In this document: positions 58,197-64,000 of the stretch, piece by piece | Layout of the letters: the number at the start of each line of letters is the position of its first letter | How positions within the stretch are numbered: position 1 is the stretch's first letter | NCBI RefSeq assembly: GCF_014195095.1 | Contig: NZ_JACIBC010000003.1 | Location: 310,001-374,000 of the forward strand | Direction: 5' to 3' | DNA length: 64,000 bases | Origin: Rhizobium sp. BK602 | Lineage (GTDB): Bacteria; Pseudomonadota; Alphaproteobacteria; Rhizobiales; Rhizobiaceae | Program-made: the position numbers and the translations under genes | Notes under the pieces: model-generated | Told to the model about the DNA's origin: nothing | Seen by the model: only the letters and a program-made list of their open reading frames with translations | Database searches by the model: none

Positions 58197-60581
58197 TCAT
58201 GGCAGAAGCAGCAGCTCGGATATCGCCGCTCCCCTGGTCAGGCCCGAAACTGTCTTGACGATACCCGCCTTGTCGATCCCGTAGTGGCGATAGAGATCCT
58301 GGATCGTGCCGGTCTGGCCGAAATGCTCGACCCCGAGCGGAATGGTTCTGTGGCCATGCACCGCGCCAAGCCAGGCGAGACTTGCCGGATGCCCGTCGGT
58401 CACGGTGACCAGGGTACAATGCGGCGGCAGGCCGGACAGCAGGGTCTCGACATGGCCGGCGGCGCGGTCGAGGCCGCTACGTCGGGCGCGCTGTGCGGCC
58501 GTCCAGCCGGCATTCAGCCGGTCGGCGGAGGTCACGGCCAGGACGCCGATATCCCGCCGGCTCTCTCCGAGAATACCGGCCGCGGCGATGACCTCGGGCG
58601 CGATGCATCCCTGATAGGCAATGACGACATCGGCGTTGGGACCGGGCTTCTTCAGCCAGTAACCGCCGTCGATGACGCCTTGCCGGAATTGCGGATCGTG
58701 GCGCGGCAGCGGCTGCTCGATCGGCCGCGTCGTCAGCCGCAGATAGACCGACCCGCCGGTCGCATCCCGCAGCCATGTCCGCTCATCCGGCTGGCGGTCG
58801 CCGTCGCGCTGCATATAGTCGAACGACCAATCCATGACGACCGACAGTTCATCGAGAAAGGCGGGCTCGAAGCTCGCCAATCCATCCTGGCTGATGCCGA
58901 TCAGCGGCGTCGCGATCGATTGATGCGCCCCACCCTCCGGCGCGAGCGTCACGCCCGACGGCGTGCCGACGATCATGAAGCGGGCATCCTGATAGCAGGC
59001 ATAGTTGAGCGCATCGAGACCGCGGGAAATGAAGGGATCGTAGACCGTGCCGATCGGCAGCAGCCGCTCGCCGAACAGCGAATGCGACAGGCCGGCGGCG
59101 GACAGCAGCAGGAAGAGGTTCATCTCGGCAATGCCGAGCTCGATATGCTGACCCTCCGGCGAAAACCGCCATTTCTGCGCCGATGGCACCCGCTCGTCGC
59201 GGAAGGTGTCGGCCTGCATATCCCGCGCGAACAGGCCCCGGCGATTGACCCAGGGGCCGAGATTGGTCGAGACTGTGACGTCCGGCGCCGTGGTGACGAT
59301 GCGGGCCGCCAGCTCGGTCTGCGATTTCGCCATCAGATCGAGGATCTTGCCGAAGCCCGCCTGGGTCGAAAGCACCCGGTCCTCGAGCATGACGGGACCG
59401 TCCGTGGCGATCCGGGCCGCCGGATAGCGACGCGGGCCATTTTGGAAAAACGGCACCTGCGCCAGAAAATCCCGAATGCCTTTCGGGTCCGCGATGGTCG
59501 AATAAGGGTCCCATTCCGTGGACGGCCTGACCTTCATCGCCGCCTGGAATTCTTCCATCTGCGCCGATGTCATCAACCCGGCATGATTGTCCTTGTGGCC
59601 GGCGAGCGGCGTACCCCAGCCCTTGATCGTATAGGCCAGGAAAACGGTCGGACGATCATGATCGACGGCGTCGAAGGCCTGAGTCAGCGTTTCCAGGCAA
59701 TGGCCGCCGAGATTGTTCATCAGCTCCGCCAGCTCCTGGTCCGAGCGCCGCTCGATCAGGGCCGTCACATCGCCCTGATCGCCGATCTCATCGAGAAGAC
59801 GGCGCCGCCAGGCACCACCACCCTGATAGGTGAGCGCGGCATAGAGCTGGTTCGGGCAGGTATCGATCCAGTCCCGCAACCTCGTCCCGCCCGGCTCGGC
59901 GAAAGCCGCCCGCTGCAATGCGCCATGCTTGACGATGACCACATCCCAGCGGAATGCCGTGAAGATCGCCTCGATGCGCTGCCACAGCCCCTCGCGCACC
60001 ACGCCGTCGAGGCTCTGCCTGTTATAGTCGATGACCCACCAGGTGTTGCGCAGGTCGTGCTTCCAGCCTTCCTGCAGGCATTCGTAGATATTGCCTTCGT
60101 CCAGCTCCGCATCGCCGACCAGCGCGATCATCCGGCCTTCGGGACGCTTCTGCGCCCAGGGCTTGGCGGCAAGATAATCCTGGACGATGGAGGCGAAGGC
60201 CGTAACCGCAACGCCGAGGCCGACGGAACCGGTGGAGAAATCGACGTCATCGACATCCTTGGTCCGGCTCGGATAGGACTGCGCGCCGCCGAAGCCACGG
60301 AAATTTTCGAGCTTCTCGCGGCTCTGGTTGCCCATGAGATACTGGATCGCATGGAACACCGGCGAGGCATGCGGCTTGACCGCGATACGGTCTTCCGGCC
60401 GCAGGACATGGAAATAAAGCGCCGTCATGATCGAGGCCATGGAGGCGGAGGAGGCCTGATGGCCGCCCACCTTCACCTCGCCTTTCGGCCGCAGATGATT
60501 GGCGTTGTGGATCATCCAGCAGGATAGCCAGAGGATCTGCCGTTCGATGGATTTCAGCTGTCCGATATCAGTGCTTGCCAC
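58197..60581 (-). CDS. Transketolase-like / homodimeric pyruvate dehydrogenase E1-like enzyme
   Basis: 794 residues, a thiamine-diphosphate enzyme with PP and Pyr domains. Seen: GGHQASSASMASIMTALYF near the N-terminus, the ThDP motif GDAELDEGN (156-164) ending with DYNRQSLDGV, and a central HIELGIAEMNLFLLLSAAGLSH. It is closest in layout to AceE-type E1, but shorter (about 890 residues there) and without an adjacent lipoyl E2 gene. GTG start with GGGGGA upstream. It lies 131 bp downstream of acdS on the same strand, separated by a hairpin. The substrate is unknown; a 2-oxo acid is likely. Confidence 0.85.
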   Translation of the reverse strand: MASTDIGQLKSIERQILWLSCWMIHNANHLRPKGEVKVGGHQASSASMASIMTALYFHVLRPEDRIAVKPHASPVFHAIQYLMGNQSREKLENFRGFGGAQSYPSRTKDVDDVDFSTGSVGLGVAVTAFASIVQDYLAAKPWAQKRPEGRMIALVGDAELDEGNIYECLQEGWKHDLRNTWWVIDYNRQSLDGVVREGLWQRIEAIFTAFRWDVVIVKHGALQRAAFAEPGGTRLRDWIDTCPNQLYAALTYQGGGAWRRRLLDEIGDQGDVTALIERRSDQELAELMNNLGGHCLETLTQAFDAVDHDRPTVFLAYTIKGWGTPLAGHKDNHAGLMTSAQMEEFQAAMKVRPSTEWDPYSTIADPKGIRDFLAQVPFFQNGPRRYPAARIATDGPVMLEDRVLSTQAGFGKILDLMAKSQTELAARIVTTAPDVTVSTNLGPWVNRRGLFARDMQADTFRDERVPSAQKWRFSPEGQHIELGIAEMNLFLLLSAAGLSHSLFGERLLPIGTVYDPFISRGLDALNYACYQDARFMIVGTPSGVTLAPEGGAHQSIATPLIGISQDGLASFEPAFLDELSVVMDWSFDYMQRDGDRQPDERTWLRDATGGSVYLRLTTRPIEQPLPRHDPQFRQGVIDGGYWLKKPGPNADVVIAYQGCIAPEVIAAAGILGESRRDIGVLAVTSADRLNAGWTAAQRARRSGLDRAAGHVETLLSGLPPHCTLVTVTDGHPASLAWLGAVHGHRTIPLGVEHFGQTGTIQDLYRHYGIDKAGIVKTVSGLTRGAAISELLLLP

Positions 60582-60667
60582 GACCGTCCCCCAGTCTTGC
60601 GCTTGCGTTCGCCCGAACTCCCCGGCTGCTTATCGCTTTGCTCTGGGGACCTTCCGTCATGCCCGCG

Positions 60668-60697
60668 CTTTCCGGCCGGCCCTTGCCGGCCGGAAAG
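60668..60697 (-). terminator. Perfect hairpin between acdS and the E1-like gene
   Basis: A 13-bp perfect stem (60668-60680 with 60685-60697) and 4-base loop, 16 bp after the acdS stop. It lacks a U-run, so it may be a 3'-end stabiliser or a weak terminator. Confidence 0.6.
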
Positions 60698-60712
60698 ACG
60701 AATGCCGCCGCC

Positions 60713-61726
60713 CTAGCCGTTGCGGAAGGTATAGGCGTAACCGTTGATCGCCGGCGCGCCGCCGAGATGTGCGTAGAGCACCTTCGATCCCTCCGGGAAG
60801 TAACCCTTCTTCACCAGGTCGATCATGCCCTGCATGGATTTCCCCTCATAGACCGGATCGGTGATCATGCCTTCGAGGCGCGCGCAAAGCCGGATGGCCT
60901 CCTTGGTCTCGTCCGACGGCACACCGTAGACGGGATAGGCGTAATCCTCGATCAGCACGATATCGTCGGATGAGAGCTCCCGGCCGAGCTCGACCAGCTC
61001 GGCGGTGCGCCGCGCGATCTCCAGCACCTGCGCCTTGGTCTGGGCGGGCGTAAAGGAGGCGTCGATGCCGATGACCTGGCGTTCGCGGCCGTCCTTGGCG
61101 AAGCCGACGGTCATGCCGGCATGGGTGGACCCGGTCACCGTGCAGACGACGATATAGTCGAACTTGAAGCCAAGCTCCTCTTCCTGGGCGCGGACCTCTT
61201 CGGCGAAACCGACATAACCGAGCCCACCATATTTATGCACCGAAGCACCGGCCGGGATCGGATAGGGCTTGCCACCCTTGGCCTTCACATCCTCGATCGC
61301 GTCTTCCCAGCTCTGGCGGATGCCGATGTCGAAGCCTTCGTCGACCATCTGCACATCCGCGCCCATGATGCGGCTCAAGAGAATGTTGCCGACGCGGTCA
61401 TAGACGGCATCCTCGTGCGGAACCCAGCTTTCCTGCACCAGCCGGCACTTGAAGCCGATCTTGGCGGCGACGGCCGCGATCATGCGCGTATGGTTGGACT
61501 GGACCCCGCCGATCGACACCAGCGTATCGGCGTTGGAAGCGATCGCATCGGGAATGATATATTCCAGCTTGCGCAGCTTGTTGCCCCCGAAGGCCAGCCC
61601 GGAATTGCAGTCCTCGCGCTTGGCGTAAAGCTCGACCTTGCCGCCGAGATGATCGGAAAGCCGCTCCAGCTTCTCGATATGAGTCGGACCGAATGTGAGC
61701 GGATAGCGCTCGAATTTCTCCAGCAT
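60713..61726 (-). CDS. acdS: 1-aminocyclopropane-1-carboxylate deaminase AcdS
   Basis: 337 residues, PLP enzyme that opens the ring of the plant ethylene precursor ACC to 2-oxobutanoate and ammonia. Seen: PLP lysine in [21 protein letters not shown], and the two residues that separate true ACC deaminase from D-cysteine desulfhydrase, Glu in [11 protein letters not shown] and Leu in YAHLGG. AAGGGGA lies upstream of the ATG. It is divergent from the Lrp-type acdR, the usual rhizobial arrangement. In rhizobia it lowers plant ethylene during root colonisation or nodulation. Confidence 0.97.
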   Translation of the reverse strand: MLEKFERYPLTFGPTHIEKLERLSDHLGGKVELYAKREDCNSGLAFGGNKLRKLEYIIPDAIASNADTLVSIGGVQSNHTRMIAAVAAKIGFKCRLVQESWVPHEDAVYDRVGNILLSRIMGADVQMVDEGFDIGIRQSWEDAIEDVKAKGGKPYPIPAGASVHKYGGLGYVGFAEEVRAQEEELGFKFDYIVVCTVTGSTHAGMTVGFAKDGRERQVIGIDASFTPAQTKAQVLEIARRTAELVELGRELSSDDIVLIEDYAYPVYGVPSDETKEAIRLCARLEGMITDPVYEGKSMQGMIDLVKKGYFPEGSKVLYAHLGGAPAINGYAYTFRNG

Positions 61727-61775
61727 GAATTCCCCTTCAGCTTGTCGTGATACCGGGAAGACGCTAACATCACTT

Positions 61776-61854
61776 GGATGAAAGGTGCTCTCAAAGATGA
61801 AGCGTGAATTATTTTATTTTGGCGCATTATCGTAGAATATAGATGCTTTCATCC
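61776..61854. promoter_or_regulatory. Widely spaced inverted repeat in the acdR-acdS promoter
   Basis: GGATGAAAG at 61776-61784 and its exact complement CTTTCATCC at 61846-61854, 70 bp apart, flank an AT-rich centre. Lrp-type octamers often bind such spaced sites by wrapping DNA. Confidence 0.5.
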
Positions 61855-61885
61855 GCCATTATCTCTCCTTTCGGAAGATTCTTTC

Positions 61886-62350
61886 ATGCAGAGTGAATTG
61901 GACCGTATCGACCTGAAAATGCTGCGTCTGCTGCAGAAGAACGGCCGGCTGAGCAATGCCGAACTCGCCCAGCTCGTCGATGTCAGCCCGGCGACCTGCC
62001 ATCGCCGCACGCAGCGTCTGTTCGAGGAAGGCTATATCAAAACGGTGCGGGCGATGATCGAGCCGCAGAAGGTCGGGCGCGGCGCGCTCGTCATGGTCGG
62101 CGTGGTGCTCGACCGTTCGACGCCGGAAAGTTTCGCGACATTCGAGAAAGCGGTCGCCAAGCTGAACTTCGTTCTCGACTGCAACCTCGTCGCCGGCGAT
62201 TTCGATTATTTCCTGAAGATCCGCGTCGGCGACATGGCCGATTTCAACCGCATTCACGGCACGCAGCTCATTGCCCTGCCCGGCGTGCGGCAAACCCGCA
62301 CCTTCTTCGTGATGAAGGAAGTCGTCGACAACGCGCTGCTGGATTTCTAG
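61886..62350 (+). CDS. acdR: Lrp/AsnC-family regulator AcdR
   Basis: 154 residues. Seen: an N-terminal helix-turn-helix with LDRIDLKMLRLLQKNGRLSNAELAQLVDVSPATCHRRTQRLFEEGYI and a C-terminal RAM effector domain with DCNLVAGDFDYFLKIRVGDMADF. The location, divergent from acdS, identifies it as AcdR (LrpL), the activator needed for ACC deaminase expression. A terminator-like hairpin follows. Confidence 0.93.
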   Translation: MQSELDRIDLKMLRLLQKNGRLSNAELAQLVDVSPATCHRRTQRLFEEGYIKTVRAMIEPQKVGRGALVMVGVVLDRSTPESFATFEKAVAKLNFVLDCNLVAGDFDYFLKIRVGDMADFNRIHGTQLIALPGVRQTRTFFVMKEVVDNALLDF

Positions 62351-62359
62351 CAAAGCGGC

Positions 62360-62385
62360 GCCGGCCGCGCATTCGCGCGACCGGC
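62360..62385 (+). terminator. Terminator of acdR
   Basis: An 11-bp stem (62360-62370 with 62375-62385) with one mismatch, followed by TTTCTC. It lies between convergent acdR and matC. Confidence 0.65.
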
Positions 62386-62407
62386 TTTCTCATTCTATTC
62401 CCGTCGC

Positions 62408-63757
62408 TCAGACGAGGCCGGGAACGATCAGGACAAGCCAGGCGACGACGGGTCCGATAAGCGCGATCAGGGCGCTGTAGATCAGGAGGATTTTCAGCAC
62501 GCTGTCGCGCTCGCTCTCCTGCGCATTGGCGACGACGAGCGCGCCGTTGGTCGAGAACGGGCTTGTATCGACGATGGTGGTCGAGATGGCGATGGCCGCG
62601 ACCACGCCGACGGCGCTGATATGCCCCTGCAGCAGGAACGGCACCGCCAAGGGAATGATGGCGCCGAGAAGCGCGGTCGACGAGGCGAAGGCGGAGACGA
62701 TGGCGCCGGTGAAGCAGAGAAGCAGCGCCACCAGCAGCGGCATTCCAAGGCTTGAAATGCCATGCGCGACGTAATCGATCGTGCCGATCTTCTCCATGAC
62801 GCCGACATAGGTGATGATGCCGGCGATCAGCAGCACGGTCGACCAGCTCACCTTGTCGATCGCCGCCTTCTGCGTCTTCGGCGACAGCAGCGCCAGCGCA
62901 ACGGCCACGGTGATCGCCACCAGGCCGACATTGAACTTGAAGACCAAGGCTCCCACCGCCAGAGCCGTCAGACCGACCAGCGTCATCAGGCGCTCCGCCG
63001 AAAGACCGGCGAGCGCCGGCTCCTCCTCGGCTTCCGCCTCGAAGACATGATGGCTGATGGGGGCTGCGCGCGTGCCGCCATGGCCGACAATGGCTCGCGT
63101 CACGCCTTCGGGATGCAATTCCGGCAGCGGACCGGAAACCGCAGCCTGCTTACGCATGATCTTCGATCCGCCGAAGATGAAGAAGACCAGAACGGCGATG
63201 GCGAGGTTGAAGAAGAAGCTCGACAGGAACAGCGAGGTCGGCGCGAAGGGCAGCCCCGCTTTCTGAACGATCTGGTTGGTGATGCCGCCATAGACGCTGA
63301 TCGGCGAGAAGCCGCCCGCCTGTGCGCCATGGATGACCATCAATCCCATCATGACGGGACTGATGCGATACTGGAACGCGAAGCCGAGGGCGACAGGCGC
63401 GAGAATGGCGACGGCCGCCGGCCCCAGCGCGCCGAAACCGGTGATGATGGCCGCGACGAGGAAAATGACCCAGGGAATCCAGGCGACGTGTCCCCTCACC
63501 AGCTTCACCGCGCCCTCGACCAGCCAATCGATAGTGCCGTTGATCTGGGCGATCGCGAAAAGATAAGTGACGCCCACCAGCGTCAGGAAGAGGTCGCTTG
63601 GAAAGCCCGCGAAAATATCGGCGGCCTTCATGCTCATAACGAGTGAGCCGATCAGGAAGGCGCAGGCAAAGGCGAGCGCACCCATGTTGATCGGCTGGAT
63701 CGTGGCGATGACGAACATGCCGGCAAGCAGCACGATCGACAGGATCTGAATATTCAT
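62408..63757 (-). CDS. matC: Malonate/dicarboxylate carrier MatC
   Basis: 449 residues with about 12 membrane helices. Seen: the MatC N-terminal domain (NMGALAFACAFLIGSLVMSMKAADIFAGFPSDLFLTLVGVTYLFAIAQINGTIDWL) and a hydrophilic loop near residues 210-255 rich in His and Glu between two membrane halves. GGAGG lies upstream of the ATG. The matB gene upstream on the same strand gives the known mat arrangement, in which MatC imports malonate for activation by MatB. Confidence 0.92.
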   Translation of the reverse strand: MNIQILSIVLLAGMFVIATIQPINMGALAFACAFLIGSLVMSMKAADIFAGFPSDLFLTLVGVTYLFAIAQINGTIDWLVEGAVKLVRGHVAWIPWVIFLVAAIITGFGALGPAAVAILAPVALGFAFQYRISPVMMGLMVIHGAQAGGFSPISVYGGITNQIVQKAGLPFAPTSLFLSSFFFNLAIAVLVFFIFGGSKIMRKQAAVSGPLPELHPEGVTRAIVGHGGTRAAPISHHVFEAEAEEEPALAGLSAERLMTLVGLTALAVGALVFKFNVGLVAITVAVALALLSPKTQKAAIDKVSWSTVLLIAGIITYVGVMEKIGTIDYVAHGISSLGMPLLVALLLCFTGAIVSAFASSTALLGAIIPLAVPFLLQGHISAVGVVAAIAISTTIVDTSPFSTNGALVVANAQESERDSVLKILLIYSALIALIGPVVAWLVLIVPGLV

Positions 63758-63866
63758 AAAATCCTCCCTCCGGAAACGCCCTCAGGGCGCCGGTCCTCAA
63801 TTCCACCCATGTTCGGTCAATCCGCGCCGCTCTCTCCCAAGCTCGAGCGCGGAACGTATCAGCCTC

Positions 63867-64000
63867 TCAGGAGGCGTTCTTGTAGAGATCCTTGAATTGA
63901 TCGCGCAGCAGGTTCTTCTGCACCTTGCCCATCGTGTTGCGCGGCAATTCCTCGGTGAAAATCACCCGTTTCGGCTGCTTGTAGCGGGCAAGTCTGCTCT
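63867..64000 (-). CDS. matB: Malonyl-CoA synthetase MatB (3' end only)
   Basis: Only the last 44 codons lie in the window. Seen: a C-terminal [19 protein letters not shown] stretch with the A10-motif lysine of acyl-CoA synthetases (NTMGKVQKN), ending KDLYKNAS. Together with matC downstream this fits MatB, which makes malonyl-CoA from malonate, ATP and CoA. Other acyl-CoA ligases share this end, so the name rests partly on context. Confidence 0.75.
   Translation of the reverse strand, partial: SRLARYKQPKRVIFTEELPRNTMGKVQKNLLRDQFKDLYKNAS

Noticed and set aside
58284-60527. 747-codon open frame on the plus strand
   Set aside because: Antisense shadow of the E1-like gene, with low-complexity basic composition.
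60713-61726. D-cysteine desulfhydrase instead of ACC deaminase
   Set aside because: The Glu (DPVYEGK) and Leu (HLGG) residues specific to ACC deaminase are both present, and the Lrp-type acdR is divergent.

Overview
The window is ordinary, densely coded DNA from a GC-rich alphaproteobacterium of the Rhizobium/Sinorhizobium/Agrobacterium group. The evidence is the gene content: NadQ-controlled nadABC, minCDE with CtrA-type boxes, an ExsH-like glycanase beside a PrsD/PrsE-type exporter, ACC deaminase with its Lrp-type regulator, and the malonate genes matB and matC. In related rhizobia nadABC and minCDE sit together on a secondary chromosome (chromid) and not on the main chromosome, so a chromid is the likely source replicon. 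I saw no tRNA, rRNA, insertion sequence, prophage or CRISPR array.

Layout. 1-9956: a peptidoglycan-sugar salvage locus on the minus strand (a second murA, a BadF-type sugar kinase, an alpha/beta hydrolase, a GGCT-fold protein, murQ and an Opp-type ABC importer), with a divergent RpiR regulator. 10078-15210: an unusual SDR protein, then nadC, nadB, nadA and nadQ. 15312-21409: a GntR regulator divergent from an NMT1-type ABC importer, an IlvD/Edd-family dehydratase and an RraA-like protein, which looks like an uptake-and-dehydrate pathway of unknown substrate. 21470-29586: recX with a DUF922 protease-like gene, two aldo/keto reductases, a class I amidotransferase-like hydrolase, a LysR regulator, a 1-Cys peroxiredoxin, an RBBP9-type hydrolase, two tiny proteins and an FMN reductase. 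29905-34520: exsH and prsDE. 34836-36665: minCDE. 36908-38631: an MscS channel and a DDAH-like enzyme. 38654-43477: asparagine/aspartate use (permease, asparaginase, aspartase, GntR repressor). 43637-44304: vapBC. 44447-49302: two LysR-controlled small loci. 49313-58179: a GntR-controlled peptide/amide import and hydrolysis operon. 58197-64000: a transketolase-like E1 enzyme, acdS/acdR, matC and the 3' end of matB.

The most informative signals lie between the genes. Two promoters in the peptidoglycan locus share the same three-half-site layout of ATTCC/GGAAT. Three promoters in the asparagine/aspartate locus share a 15-bp operator. Two TTAACCAT boxes one helical turn apart lie upstream of minC. 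Several LysR and GntR promoters carry perfect or near-perfect palindromes. Two proteins, the SDR at 10078 and the metallo-beta-lactamase-fold protein at 47395, have lost catalytic residues that define their families.
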